Positions 42,777 through 51,921 of a DNA stretch of 64,000 bases are shown here, piece after piece (the stretch's first letter is position 1; every line of letters starts with the position of its first letter). The position numbers were made by a program, and so were the translations under genes. Source of the DNA: Pseudomonas wadenswilerensis (GTDB lineage: Bacteria > Pseudomonadota > Gammaproteobacteria > Pseudomonadales > Pseudomonadaceae). The notes beneath the pieces were generated by a model. That model was not told where the DNA came from, made no database searches, and saw only the letters and a list, made by a program, of their open reading frames with translations. The stretch lies in NCBI RefSeq assembly GCF_900497695.1, contig NZ_UIDD01000005.1:1-64000 (forward strand), given 5' to 3'.

Positions 42777-43850
42777 ATGACTGATACACGTCGCTGGGTA
42801 TGGGTAGGCGGGGCGCTACTGTGCGCCGCCTTGCTTTACTGGCTGCACCCGATTCTTTCGCCTTTTCTGGTCGGCATCCTGCTGGCCTACCTGGCCGACC
42901 CGCTGGTCGACCGCCTGGAGCGCGCAGGCCTGTCGCGCACCTGGGGCGTGGTGGTGGTCTTCGCCCTGTTCACCTTGTTGCTGACCTTGTTGCTGCTGGT
43001 GCTGGTGCCGATGCTGGCCAAGCAGCTGGTGCGCCTGTACGAGCTGGCGCCGCAGATGCTCGACTGGCTGCAGCACCAGGCCCTGCCCTGGGTACAGGCG
43101 CGCCTGGGTCTGGCCGACGGTTTCTGGAAGTTCGACAAGATCAAGGCGGCCATCAGCGAGCACATGGGCCAGACCACCGACATCGTCGGGGTCATCCTGT
43201 CCCAGGCCACCGCCTCGGGCCTGGCCCTGCTCGGCTGGCTGGCCAATCTGGTGTTGATCCCGGTGGTGAGTTTCTACCTGCTGCGCGACTGGGACCTGAT
43301 GATGGCCAAAATCCGCAGCCTGCTGCCGCGTCAGCGCGAGGAGCGGGTGGTGGCGCTCGCGGGGGAATGTCACGAGGTGCTCGGCGCCTTCGTCCGTGGC
43401 CAGCTGCTGGTGATGCTGGCCCTGGGCATCATCTATGCCTCGGGGCTGATGCTGGTGGGCCTGGAGCTTGGCCTGTTGATCGGCCTGCTGGCGGGCCTTG
43501 CGGCGATCGTGCCGTACATGGGTTTCATTATCGGTATCGGCGCGGCGATGATTGCCGGGCTGTTCCAGTTTGGTGGCGACCCCTACCCATTGCTCGGGAT
43601 TGCAGCAGTGTTCATGGTCGGTCAGGCGCTCGAAGGCATGGTGCTGACGCCGTTGCTGGTGGGCGATCGTATCGGCCTGCACCCGGTGGCGGTGATTTTC
43701 GCGATTCTCGCCGGTGGTGAAATGTTCGGCTTTACCGGCGTATTGCTGGCCTTGCCGGTGGCGGCCGTGATCATGGTGCTGCTGCGCCATGTCCACGACC
43801 TGTATAAAGAGTCAGATATTTACGGCGGTGAAATCGACCCGGATCTGTAG
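42777..43850 (+). CDS. perM: PerM/AI-2E transporter family permease
   Basis: The 357-residue protein has 7-8 membrane helices and the family features HPILSPFLVGILLAYLADPLVDRLE near the N-terminus and YMGFIIGIGAAMIAGLFQFGG later. The C-terminal block GQALEGMVLTPLLVGDRIGLHPVAVIFAILAGGEMFGF is highly typical. Members export autoinducer-2 or act as Na+/H+ antiporters, but the substrate here is unknown. It is followed, after 157 nt, by hda. Confidence 0.88.
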   Translation: MTDTRRWVWVGGALLCAALLYWLHPILSPFLVGILLAYLADPLVDRLERAGLSRTWGVVVVFALFTLLLTLLLLVLVPMLAKQLVRLYELAPQMLDWLQHQALPWVQARLGLADGFWKFDKIKAAISEHMGQTTDIVGVILSQATASGLALLGWLANLVLIPVVSFYLLRDWDLMMAKIRSLLPRQREERVVALAGECHEVLGAFVRGQLLVMLALGIIYASGLMLVGLELGLLIGLLAGLAAIVPYMGFIIGIGAAMIAGLFQFGGDPYPLLGIAAVFMVGQALEGMVLTPLLVGDRIGLHPVAVIFAILAGGEMFGFTGVLLALPVAAVIMVLLRHVHDLYKESDIYGGEIDPDL

Positions 43851-44007
43851 CTTGATAGCACCTGGCTTGCATTGGCCGTTAGACGCTAATGCAAGCCTTT
43901 GATTTTACTTGTGGTCTGCGCCGATTGTGCGACTGGCGCCACGGGTATAAACTTTGCAGACTTTTCACAAAAGGCCCCTTGCGGTTCCCCGGAACTGCCC
44001 AGCCAGC

Positions 44008-44712
44008 ATGAAACCGATCCAGTTGCCCCTGGGTGTGCGTCTGCGTGATGACGCCACCTTCATCAACTACTATCCGGGTGCCAACGCCGCCGCTTTGGGC
44101 TACGTCGAGCGACTCTGCGAAGCCGACGCCGGCTGGACCGAAAGCCTGATCTACCTGTGGGGCAAGCAAGGCGTGGGCCGTACCCACCTGCTGCAGGCCG
44201 CCTGCCTGCGCTTTGAGCAACTGGGTGAGCCGGCGGTGTACCTGCCCCTGGCACAATTGCTCGACCGCGGCGTCGAACTGCTCGACAACCTCGAACAGTA
44301 CGAACTGGTGTGCCTCGATGACCTGCATGTAATTGCCGGCAAGCCGGAGTGGGAGGAGGCCATGTTCCACCTCTTCAACCGCCTGCGCGACAGTGGCCGG
44401 CGCCTGTTGCTCGCCGCCTCCAGCTCGCCCCGGGAACTGCCGATCAAGCTCGCCGACCTCAAGTCGCGCCTGACCCTGGCGCTGATCTTCCAGATGCGTG
44501 CGCTGTCGGATGAAGACAAGCTGCGCGCCCTGCAACTGCGCGCTTCGCGCCGTGGTTTGCACCTGACCGATGAGGTCGGGCACTTCATCCTCACGCGTGG
44601 TACCCGCAGCATGAGTGCTTTGTTCGACCTGCTCGAGCGCCTCGATCAGGCCTCTTTGCAGGCTCAGCGCAAACTCACCATCCCGTTTTTGAAAGAAACT
44701 TTGGGCTGGTAA
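44008..44712 (+). CDS. hda: DnaA regulatory inactivator Hda
   Basis: The 234-residue AAA+ protein, with the sliding clamp, stimulates ATP hydrolysis by DnaA to prevent re-initiation. An N-terminal clamp-binding peptide (QLPLGV, residues 5-10) matches the QL(S/P)L-type motif. The P-loop is GKQGVGRTHLL, and Walker B is LVCLDDLHVIAG. KLADLKSRLTLALIFQM and the sensor region follow. The start at MKPIQLPLG was chosen for that clamp peptide. The longer frame has no support. Confidence 0.95.
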   Translation: MKPIQLPLGVRLRDDATFINYYPGANAAALGYVERLCEADAGWTESLIYLWGKQGVGRTHLLQAACLRFEQLGEPAVYLPLAQLLDRGVELLDNLEQYELVCLDDLHVIAGKPEWEEAMFHLFNRLRDSGRRLLLAASSSPRELPIKLADLKSRLTLALIFQMRALSDEDKLRALQLRASRRGLHLTDEVGHFILTRGTRSMSALFDLLERLDQASLQAQRKLTIPFLKETLGW

Positions 44713-44827
44713 GGCAGGGGCTAGAGCCTCGGCACATAAAAGTCACATTTTTTTCGATTGAATTTGCAAATCGATGCGATAGAAGGCATAGTCTCGGCTT
44801 CTTTAAATCCCAGACACGGTCGTGCCC

Positions 44828-45463
44828 ATGCTAAATCGCTTCGCACCCCTCGTGCCCCTCGCACTCGTGACCCTGCTTTTTGGTTGCGCGACCACCGGTC
44901 CCGTATCCCAGCAGCAGGTTCAGCAGCAACCGGTTACCGCTCAGGTTTTGACCAAGTCCTCCGTCCAGGCGACGTTCGAGGAAGAGCTGAACACCGAAGC
45001 AGAGCTGCAAGATTTCGCCAGCAGCAAGCCTTACCAACTGCCCGCCCTGGCCGACAACATTCTCGAGCGCGGCATGTCGCTGATCGGTACCCGCTACCGT
45101 TTCGGCGGTACCTCCGAGAACACCGGCTTTGATTGCAGCGGCTTCATCGGCTACCTGTTCCGCGAAGAAGCTGGCCTCAACCTGCCGCGCTCCACCCGCG
45201 AAATGATCAACGTCAAGGCCCCGCTGGTTGCCCGTAACAACCTCAAGCCAGGCGACCTGCTGTTCTTCAGCACCAATGGCCGCGGCCGCGTCAGTCACGC
45301 CGGGATCTACCTCGGTGACGACCAGTTCATCCACTCCAGCAGCCGCCGCAGCGGTGGTGTGCGCATCGACAAGCTCGGTGATCGCTACTGGAGCAAGACC
45401 TTCATCGAAGCCAAGCGTGCACTGGCCATGGCTCCGGCCGCGACCACCCTCTCGCGCAACTGA
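44828..45463 (+). CDS. NlpC/P60 family lipoprotein endopeptidase (first copy)
   Basis: The 211-residue protein has a lipobox (LALVTLLFGC, Cys 20) and a C-terminal NlpC/P60 domain: catalytic Cys in FDCSGFIGYLF, His in SHAGIYLG, and a third polar residue in FIHSSS. Such enzymes cleave cell-wall stem peptides, typically the D-Glu-mDAP bond. A GTG 6 nt earlier could also start it. It is followed by a second homologous gene; the two share GFDCSG, LPRSTREMI and VSHAGIY. Confidence 0.9.
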   Translation: MLNRFAPLVPLALVTLLFGCATTGPVSQQQVQQQPVTAQVLTKSSVQATFEEELNTEAELQDFASSKPYQLPALADNILERGMSLIGTRYRFGGTSENTGFDCSGFIGYLFREEAGLNLPRSTREMINVKAPLVARNNLKPGDLLFFSTNGRGRVSHAGIYLGDDQFIHSSSRRSGGVRIDKLGDRYWSKTFIEAKRALAMAPAATTLSRN

Positions 45464-45481
45464 TCCTTCGACAGGTTTGAC

Positions 45482-45514
45482 CACGGCGACGCAGCTGAAA
45501 AGCTCGTCGCCGTG
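45482..45514 (+). terminator. Stem-loop between the two NlpC/P60 genes
   Basis: CACGGCGACG / CGTCGCCGTG, 10-bp perfect arms with a 13-nt loop, 19 nt after the first stop and followed by CGTGTTTAC. A terminator or RNA-stabilising hairpin. Confidence 0.65.
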
Positions 45515-45597
45515 CGTGTTTACAGAAAGCGTCTAATCTAAATTCTCAACTCTTTTCGGCTCTTGGCCGAAGCGGCTTCAGACAGGATGTTCTGACC

Positions 45598-46131
45598 ATG
45601 GCGATGATGGCGCGCTTCGCTGTACTTTCCCTCGCAGCACTGCTCGGTGCATGCTCAAGTCATGCCCCGGCCCCGCGTAAAGTGGTCGAGCCTGCGGTCA
45701 TGGCCCCGCAAGTCTATTTCTCCCCGGTTGCCGAAGACGTGCTGTTCCGCGCCCTGGGCCTGGTTGGCACGCCGTACCGCTGGGGCGGCAACACCCCGGA
45801 TTCGGGTTTCGATTGCAGCGGCCTGATTGGCTATGTCTATCGCGATGCCGCCGGTATTTCGCTGCCGCGTTCGACCCGGGAAATGATCGGCATCCGAGCG
45901 CCGAGCATCGAGCGCACCGACCTGCAGTCCGGCGACCTGGTGTTCTTTGCCACCAATGGCGGTTCGCAGGTTAGCCATGCCGGCATCTATGTCGGCGAGG
46001 GGCGCTTCGTCCATGCCCCGGCCACCGGCGGAACGGTGCGCCTGGACTACCTGTCCAACAGCTACTGGCAAAAAACCTACCTGAATGCCAAGCGCGTGCT
46101 GCAGCCAGCGCATCTGGCGCGTAACCCCTGA
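45598..46131 (+). CDS. NlpC/P60 family lipoprotein endopeptidase (second copy)
   Basis: The 177-residue paralogue of the previous gene has a lipobox (LSLAALLGAC, Cys 19) and a domain with catalytic Cys in FDCSGLIGYVY, His in VSHAGIYVG and His in FVHAPATGG. A shorter linker separates lipobox from domain (about 30 versus about 60 residues in the first copy). It is separated from the first copy by a stem-loop, so it may have its own promoter. It overlaps no neighbour; the methyltransferase follows at 15 nt. Confidence 0.9.
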   Translation: MAMMARFAVLSLAALLGACSSHAPAPRKVVEPAVMAPQVYFSPVAEDVLFRALGLVGTPYRWGGNTPDSGFDCSGLIGYVYRDAAGISLPRSTREMIGIRAPSIERTDLQSGDLVFFATNGGSQVSHAGIYVGEGRFVHAPATGGTVRLDYLSNSYWQKTYLNAKRVLQPAHLARNP

Positions 46132-46145
46132 CCTTCGCGAGGTAG

Positions 46146-46796
46146 ATGATGACCGCGCAGACGCTCTACCTCGACGACCCCCTCTACCACTACCTGCAAA
46201 GCGTGTCGCTGCGCGAAACGCCGTTGCTTGCCCGTTTGCGTGCCGAAACCCAGGCCATGCCCGAAGCGCGCTGGCAGGTAGCACCGGAACAGGGGCAACT
46301 GCTGGCACTGCTGGTACGCCTGATCGGCGCGCAGCGGGTGATTGAAGTGGGTACCTTCACCGGCTACAGCGCCTTTTGCATGGCCCAGGCCATGGAACAC
46401 GGGCAGTTGCTCTGTTGTGATCTTGAAGGCAGCTACAACGCCGTGGCCTGGCGCTACTGGCAGGAGGCCGGGGTCGCCGAGCGCATTGAACTACGCCTGG
46501 CGCCCGCCCTGCAGACCCTGGCGACGCTGCCGTCAGAGCGCTACGACCTGATCTTCATCGATGCCGACAAGGCCAACTATCCACACTACCTGGAACAGGC
46601 CCTGCGCTTGCTGCGGGTTGGCGGGCTGGTGCTGTTCGACAACACCTTGTGGAGCGGGCGGGTGCTGCAGGGAGCGCCGGACAGCGAAGACACCCGGGCG
46701 ATCCAGGCATTGAACCTCACACTCAAGGATGACCCGCGGGTGGACCTGTCGATGCTGCCGATTGGCGATGGCTTGACCCTGTGCCGCAAGCGCTGA
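46146..46796 (+). CDS. Class I SAM-dependent O-methyltransferase
   Basis: The 216-residue protein is of the caffeoyl-CoA/catechol O-methyltransferase type. The SAM motif is VIEVGTFTGYSAFCMA, the acidic end of the second strand is CCDLE, and FIDADKANYPHYLEQAL and GGLVLFDNTLWSG are conserved catalytic-domain segments. Two ATGs in tandem (46146, 46149) behind GAGG make the exact start ambiguous by one codon. The acceptor substrate cannot be inferred from neighbours. Confidence 0.9.
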   Translation: MMTAQTLYLDDPLYHYLQSVSLRETPLLARLRAETQAMPEARWQVAPEQGQLLALLVRLIGAQRVIEVGTFTGYSAFCMAQAMEHGQLLCCDLEGSYNAVAWRYWQEAGVAERIELRLAPALQTLATLPSERYDLIFIDADKANYPHYLEQALRLLRVGGLVLFDNTLWSGRVLQGAPDSEDTRAIQALNLTLKDDPRVDLSMLPIGDGLTLCRKR

Positions 46797-46827
46797 GAGG
46801 GCGCAGGGTATTGGTGCATGCGATCTG

Positions 46828-46852
46828 TGTGGGAGCCGGCCTTGCCGGCGAT
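46828..46852. repeat. Single REP element
   Basis: GTGGGAGCCGGCCTTGCCGG followed by CGAT, between convergent methyltransferase and sorbosone-dehydrogenase-like genes. Confidence 0.78.
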
Positions 46853-46874
46853 GGGCCGCATAGCGGCCCCCAGG

Positions 46875-48191
46875 TCACTTGGCCTTGCTCACCCGCCAGA
46901 TCTTGTTGCCCACATCATCAGCCACCAGCAACCCTCCGCGCCGGTCGTTGATCACCCCGACCGGGCGGCCCATGGCCTTGCCCTCGTCATTGAGGAACCC
47001 GGTCAGCAGGTCAATTGGCTTGCCTGCAGGTTTGCCTGCGGTGCTGAACGGCACAAAGATCACTTTGTAGCCGCTGTGCGGCTTGCGGTTCCATGAGCCA
47101 TGCTGGCCGATGAATGCGCCTTGCTCGAAAGGCGCCGGTAGCACGCCCTGCTCGGCAAAGGTCAGGCCCAGCGACGCCGTGTGCGGCCCCACTGCATAGT
47201 CCGGCGCAATGGCGCTGGCTACCAGGTTCGGATCAGAAGGGTTTACCCGCTGATCGACGTGCTGGCCGTAGTAGCTGTAGGGCCAGCCGTAGAAGCCGCC
47301 ATCCTTGACCGAGGTAATGTAGTCGGGCACCAGGTCGCTGCCGATCTCGTCGCGCTCGTTGACGGCGGTCCACAGCTGGCCGGTATGGGGTTCCCAGGCC
47401 AGGCCGTTGGGGTTGCGCAGGCCGGAGGCGAATATGCGCTGCTGGCCGCTGGCCGGGTCGATTTCCCAGATCGCCGCACGGCCTTTTTCCTGGTCCATGC
47501 CGTTCTCGCCGACATTGCTGTTGGAGCCGACAGTGACGTAGAGCTTCTTGCCGTCACGGCTGGCGATCACGTTCTTGGTCCAGTGATGGTTCAGTGTGCC
47601 GCCCGGCAAATCAGCCACCGGCGTACCCGGGCCCTTGATCGAGGTGGCGCCGGATTCGTAATGAAAGCGCAGCAGGCGATCGGTGTCGGCGACGTAGAAG
47701 TCGTTGCCAACCAGGGCCATGCCAAACGGAGAATTGAGGTTTTCGATAAAGGTCGTGCGGGTTTCCGCGACGCCGTCATGGTCGCTGTCGCGCAGCAGGC
47801 TGATGCGGTTGGCGCTGGGGACGCCGGCGCCGGCGCGGTCCATGACCTTGCCCATCACCCAGCCGCGAATGCCCTTGCCGTCATCGGGCTTGGGCGGGGC
47901 ATTGGTTTCGGCCACCAGGATATCGCCATTGGGCAGGGCGTAGAGCCAGCGCGGGTGGTCCAGGCCTTCGGCAAAGGCCGCCACCTGAGTGCCGGGCGCG
48001 GCCTTGGGCGTCATACCCCGGGGCCAGCCGATGGCCGGGGCGATGTTGACGGTGGGAATCAGGGTCTTGTTGGGTTCGGGCAATTGCGGCGACGGGCCGA
48101 CCCCGTCGCTGACCTCCAGGCGCGCGTTCTCGCCGCACCCGCTTAATCCCGCAGTCACTGCCAGCAGCAGTGCAATCCGGCTGATGCCCAT
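46875..48191 (-). CDS. PQQ-dependent sugar dehydrogenase-like lipoprotein (sorbosone/glucose dehydrogenase family)
   Basis: The 438-residue beta-propeller protein has a lipobox ([11 protein letters not shown], Cys 19), so it should be periplasmic and membrane-anchored. Propeller repeats include [68 protein letters not shown], and [31 protein letters not shown]. The end ([27 protein letters not shown]) is typical of the family. PQQ binding and the substrate are inferred from the family only. It starts behind GAGGGAAA. Confidence 0.87.
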   Translation of the reverse strand: MGISRIALLLAVTAGLSGCGENARLEVSDGVGPSPQLPEPNKTLIPTVNIAPAIGWPRGMTPKAAPGTQVAAFAEGLDHPRWLYALPNGDILVAETNAPPKPDDGKGIRGWVMGKVMDRAGAGVPSANRISLLRDSDHDGVAETRTTFIENLNSPFGMALVGNDFYVADTDRLLRFHYESGATSIKGPGTPVADLPGGTLNHHWTKNVIASRDGKKLYVTVGSNSNVGENGMDQEKGRAAIWEIDPASGQQRIFASGLRNPNGLAWEPHTGQLWTAVNERDEIGSDLVPDYITSVKDGGFYGWPYSYYGQHVDQRVNPSDPNLVASAIAPDYAVGPHTASLGLTFAEQGVLPAPFEQGAFIGQHGSWNRKPHSGYKVIFVPFSTAGKPAGKPIDLLTGFLNDEGKAMGRPVGVINDRRGGLLVADDVGNKIWRVSKAK

Positions 48192-48259
48192 GTCGTTTCC
48201 CTCGCGATGATGGCCGCTATTGCCAGTAGAGGCGGATCAGGCGCGGGAGGTTCCCTGGT

Positions 48260-48838
48260 TCAGGCCTGCTTGAGCAGCAACGCCACCCCGGGGTGGTACT
48301 GGCCGGCTTCGTTGTGCAGCTTGCGGTAGGCGTAGGGGAAGTACCAGGCAATGGCGCAGGCGTTGTGCTTTTGCAGGTCGTCGACCAGGTCCTGTAGTTC
48401 TTCGGGGCTGGCGTGCTGGCCGGCTTTCCAGGGGCTGGCGAACAGCGCGGCGACCTTGAGCTGGCTGGGCGCGGCAACCTGGCGTGCGGCATACACGGTT
48501 TCGGCCAGGGCATTGTTCAGGTCCAGCCTGGCAATTTTCGGCCAGCGCTGGCTGGCTTGCAGGTAGGCGGCTTCTTCGCGGTTGGCGATGTACAGGTCGC
48601 AGCGACCTTCACGATCACCTTCATCGCGCTGCTTCTTGCTCTGATGCTGCTGCAGGGTCACCAGCTCGGCTTGCCAGGCGGCGGCCGAAAGCAGGCCGAG
48701 GTTGGCTTGGGCACCGTGCCAGTAGGGCGCATCGCCATCACCGAGGGTCTGGTTGAAGCGGTCGATACAATCGACCCAGCGCTCCAGGGCGGGGCGCAGG
48801 AATTCCAGGCGCGCATTGTTGATGATCAGGCCTTGCAT
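48260..48838 (-). CDS. Conserved hypothetical cytoplasmic protein
   Basis: The 192-residue protein starts behind GGGAGAGCAGC and has no signal peptide or membrane helix. Segments such as RLDLNNALAETVYAARQVAA and AIAWYFPYAYRKLHNEAGQYHPGVALLLKQA look like a compact mixed fold, with many Trp and aromatic residues. I do not recognise a family. It is followed at 69 nt by the sugar dehydrogenase-like gene in the same direction, so a joint transcript is possible. Confidence 0.7.
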   Translation of the reverse strand: MQGLIINNARLEFLRPALERWVDCIDRFNQTLGDGDAPYWHGAQANLGLLSAAAWQAELVTLQQHQSKKQRDEGDREGRCDLYIANREEAAYLQASQRWPKIARLDLNNALAETVYAARQVAAPSQLKVAALFASPWKAGQHASPEELQDLVDDLQKHNACAIAWYFPYAYRKLHNEAGQYHPGVALLLKQA

Positions 48839-49000
48839 GCTGCTCTCCCTTATAGTTGTGATTGAGTACAGCCGAGGTATGGCTATTTGATATCACTGAA
48901 GTCAGTGTTGCACAAGATGTCAAAGGCGCCATTGATCCAGGCCAGTTCAGCGCCTTTCATTGACGCTCCGGGTGCAACCCTCTAACCTTCGCGACTTGTT

Positions 49001-49201
49001 TCAGGTGCTCTGCAGGCGATGGCCTGGCAGGGTGAAACAGGGAAGCCGGTGGGCGCGCAAGGCGCGCGAATCCGGCGCTGCCCCCGCAACGGTAGGTGAG
49101 TCAAGGCCGCGCAGGGCCACTGGGTGCTCGACCCGGGAAGGCGCGCGGTCCCGGGTGTTCATGGCCCCGCTCACAAGCCCGGAGACCGGCCTGTTACAGC
49201 C
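49001..49201 (+). ncRNA. Cobalamin riboswitch
   Basis: The conserved order of the adenosylcobalamin aptamer is visible: CAGGTGCTC, GGTGAAACAGGGAAGCCGGTG, the core GCTGCCCCCGCAAC, GGTAGGTGAGTC, the B12-box-like GGGCCACTGGGTGC, and the closing CCCGGAGACCGGCCTGT near 49178-49194. It precedes cobO by about 170 nt. A downstream hairpin (GGCATCAC / GTGATGC, about 49204-49226) next to CCTCCGG could be the expression platform. Binding of adenosylcobalamin should repress the downstream operon. Confidence 0.92.
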
Positions 49202-49373
49202 AACGGCATCACGGAGGGTGATGCGCGGTTCCTCCGGCCTGTGCCGTAGCCCTGCGCGTTTTCCGTCTGCCATATCCATTCATTTGTCACGCCGTTCCTC
49301 GCCGCGAACCCTGAGCAGCCATAGACTGCTACGCTCGTTGCGGGTCGGCCGACAGTGGTTTGCGGAGAACCTC

Positions 49374-49985
49374 ATGACTGAATCCACCGAGCGCGACGAA
49401 CGCCACCTGGCGCGCATGCAGCGCAAGAAGGCCGTTATCGACGAGCGCATCGCCAATTCGCCTAACGAATGCGGCTTGCTGCTGGTGCTCACCGGCAATG
49501 GCAAGGGCAAGAGCAGTTCGGCCTTCGGCATGCTCGCCCGGGCCATGGGCCATGGCATGCAGTGCGGCGTGGTGCAGTTCATCAAGGGCCGCAACAGCAC
49601 CGGCGAAGAGCTGTTCTTCCGACGCTTCCCGGAACAGGTGCGCTACCACGTGATGGGCGAGGGCTTTACCTGGGAAACCCAGGACCGCCAGCGCGATATC
49701 GCTGCTGCCGAAGCCGCCTGGGCAGTGTCGCGGCAGATGCTTCAGGACCCGTCGATCGCCTTCGTGGTGCTCGATGAGCTGAACATCGCCCTCAAGCACG
49801 GTTACCTCGATCTGGACCAGGTCCTCAGCGACCTGCAGGCGCGCCCGCCGATGCAGCACGTGATCGTCACCGGTCGTGCGGCCAAGGATGAAATGATCGA
49901 ACTGGCCGACACCGTCACCGAAATGGGCATGATCAAGCACGCCTTCCAGGCCGGTATCCGCGCCCAGAAGGGCGTCGAGCTATGA
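49374..49985 (+). CDS. cobO: Cob(I)yrinic acid a,c-diamide adenosyltransferase
   Basis: The 203-residue CobA/CobO-type enzyme attaches the 5'-deoxyadenosyl group of ATP to the cobalt. The P-loop is GNGKGKSSSAFG (about 43-54), with the family segments GVVQFIKGRNSTGEE and VLDELNIALKHGYLDL. The ATG behind GCGGAGAACC was chosen; the longer frame runs through the riboswitch and is not coding. It is the first gene of the cobalamin operon, and its stop overlaps the cobB start by 4 nt. Confidence 0.95.
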   Translation: MTESTERDERHLARMQRKKAVIDERIANSPNECGLLLVLTGNGKGKSSSAFGMLARAMGHGMQCGVVQFIKGRNSTGEELFFRRFPEQVRYHVMGEGFTWETQDRQRDIAAAEAAWAVSRQMLQDPSIAFVVLDELNIALKHGYLDLDQVLSDLQARPPMQHVIVTGRAAKDEMIELADTVTEMGMIKHAFQAGIRAQKGVEL

Positions 49986-51277
49986 GGGATGCGCGCCATT
50001 GCCCGGCGGTATTGATCGCCGCACCGGCCTCCGGCCAGGGCAAGACCACGGTGACCGCCGCTCTGGCGCGCCTGCATCGCAACCAGGGGCGCAAGGTTCG
50101 CGTATTCAAGTGTGGCCCGGACTTTCTCGACCCGATGATTCTCGAGCGCGCCAGCGGTGCGCCGGTGTATCAGCTCGACCTGTGGATGGTCGGCGAGCAG
50201 GAAAGCCGCCGTCTGTTATGGGAAGCGGCGGCTGAGGCCGACCTGATCCTGATCGAAGGGGTCATGGGGCTGTTCGATGGCACGCCATCGAGCGCCGACC
50301 TTGCTCGTCATTTTGGTGTGCCGGTGCTGGCGGTGATCGATGGCACAGCCATGGCCCAGACCTTCGGTGCCCTGGCCCTGGGCCTGGCGCGCTATCAGCC
50401 GGACCTGCCGTTTGCCGGGGTGCTGGCCAACCGCGTCGGTACCCTGCGCCACGCTCAATTGCTCGAAGGCAGCTTGACCGAAGGGCTGCGCTGGTACGGC
50501 GGGCTGTCGCGAGAAACCGGCATCGAACTGCCGAGCCGCCACCTGGGCCTGGTCCAGGCCAGTGAACTGAACGACCTCGAAGCACGCCTGGATGCAGCTG
50601 CAGCCGCCCTGGGCGCCAGTTGCGACGCGGCTTTGCCGCCGGCGGTGAGTTTCGCCGCGCCGACCGAGCTTGTGAGCGAGCCCTTGCTGCAAGGTGTGCG
50701 CATCGCGGTCGCCCGCGACGAAGCCTTTGCCTTCACCTATGGCGCCAACCTCGACCTGCTGCGGGCCATGGGCGCGGAGCTGGCGTTCTTCTCGCCGCTG
50801 CATGACGTGAGTTTGCCGCAGGCCGACAGCCTGTACCTGCCCGGTGGTTACCCGGAGCTGCATCACCAGGCCCTGGCGGCCAACTCGCCGATGCTCGCAG
50901 CCATTCGCGCCCATCATCACGCCGGCAAGCCGTTGCTCGCCGAATGTGGCGGCATGCTCTATCTGCTCGATGCCCTGACCGATGTCGCTGGTGAGCGCGC
51001 CGAATTGCTCGGGTTGCTGGCTGGTGAGGCGGTGATGCAGAAGCGCCTGGCCGCCCTGGCCTTGCAGGCGGTGGAATTGCCCGAAGGTACCTTGCGCGGG
51101 CACACCTACCATCACTCGCTGACCAGCACCGGGCTTGAGCCGATTGCCCGTGGCCAGAGCCCCAACGGTGGCCGTGGTGCCGAAGCGGTGTATCGCTGTG
51201 GCCGGCTGACCGCTTCCTACGTGCATTTCTACTTTGCCTCCAACCCCCAGGCGTCGGCGGCGCTGTTGTGTCCATGA
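49982..51277 (+). CDS. cobB: Cobyrinate a,c-diamide synthase
   Basis: The 431-residue amidotransferase amidates the a and c side chains of cobyrinic acid using glutamine and ATP. The N-terminal P-loop is APASGQGKTTVTAAL, followed by KCGPDFLDPMI and VEGVMGLFDG-like segments. The C-terminal class I glutaminase domain has the nucleophilic Cys in LLAECGGMLYL and the His in GHTYHHS. The upstream stop of cobO and the downstream bluB start both overlap it by 4 nt. Confidence 0.95.
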   Translation: MRDARHCPAVLIAAPASGQGKTTVTAALARLHRNQGRKVRVFKCGPDFLDPMILERASGAPVYQLDLWMVGEQESRRLLWEAAAEADLILIEGVMGLFDGTPSSADLARHFGVPVLAVIDGTAMAQTFGALALGLARYQPDLPFAGVLANRVGTLRHAQLLEGSLTEGLRWYGGLSRETGIELPSRHLGLVQASELNDLEARLDAAAAALGASCDAALPPAVSFAAPTELVSEPLLQGVRIAVARDEAFAFTYGANLDLLRAMGAELAFFSPLHDVSLPQADSLYLPGGYPELHHQALAANSPMLAAIRAHHHAGKPLLAECGGMLYLLDALTDVAGERAELLGLLAGEAVMQKRLAALALQAVELPEGTLRGHTYHHSLTSTGLEPIARGQSPNGGRGAEAVYRCGRLTASYVHFYFASNPQASAALLCP

Positions 51278-51921
51278 CCGAGCATGCCTTTACCGAAGCC
51301 GAACGCGCGGCGGTCTACCGCGCCATTGGCGAACGCCGTGACATGCGCCACTTCAGCGGGGGCGAAGTCGCCCCTGAACTGCTTGCACGCCTGCTGCAAG
51401 CCGCGCATCAGGCCCCCAGTGTTGGCCTGATGCAGCCCTGGCGCTTTATCCGCATTACCCGACGTGAACTGCGCCAGCGTATCCAGGCCCTGGTGGAGGA
51501 GGAGCGGTTGCGTACCGCCCAAGCCCTGGGCGAGCGCTCCGACGACTTCATGAAGCTCAAGGTCGAAGGCATAAATGACTGTGCCGAACTGCTGGTTGCC
51601 GCGCTGATGGATGAGCGCGAAGCGCATATCTTCGGCCGCCGAACCTTGCCGGAAATGGACTTGGCATCGCTGTCGTGTGCGATCCAGAACCTCTGGCTGG
51701 CCGCCCGCGCCGAAGGCCTGGGCATGGGCTGGGTATCGCTGTTCGAACCCCGGGCCCTGGCCGAGCTGCTGGGCATGCCGGCCGGTGCCAAGCCGCTGGC
51801 AATCCTTTGCCTGGGGCCGGTGCACGAATTTTACCCGGCGCCCATGCTGGTGCTTGAAGGTTGGACCACGGCGCGTCCGTTGCACGAAATGCTGTTTGAA
51901 AACCAGTGGGGAGAGTCTTGA
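51274..51921 (+). CDS. bluB: 5,6-dimethylbenzimidazole synthase BluB
   Basis: The 215-residue nitroreductase-fold protein fragments reduced FMN with oxygen to give DMB, the lower ligand of B12. [10 protein letters not shown] near the start, [41 protein letters not shown], and [10 protein letters not shown] are hallmarks of BluB. The ATG overlaps the cobB stop; a GTG 6 nt earlier is a possible alternative. Oxygen-dependent lower-ligand synthesis fits an aerobic organism. Confidence 0.93.
   Translation: MTEHAFTEAERAAVYRAIGERRDMRHFSGGEVAPELLARLLQAAHQAPSVGLMQPWRFIRITRRELRQRIQALVEEERLRTAQALGERSDDFMKLKVEGINDCAELLVAALMDEREAHIFGRRTLPEMDLASLSCAIQNLWLAARAEGLGMGWVSLFEPRALAELLGMPAGAKPLAILCLGPVHEFYPAPMLVLEGWTTARPLHEMLFENQWGES

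Noticed and set aside
44762..44771. ATTTGCAAAT palindrome upstream of the first NlpC/P60 gene
   Set aside because: A single 10-bp A/T-rich palindrome without a second copy or known regulator. Too weak to call an operator.
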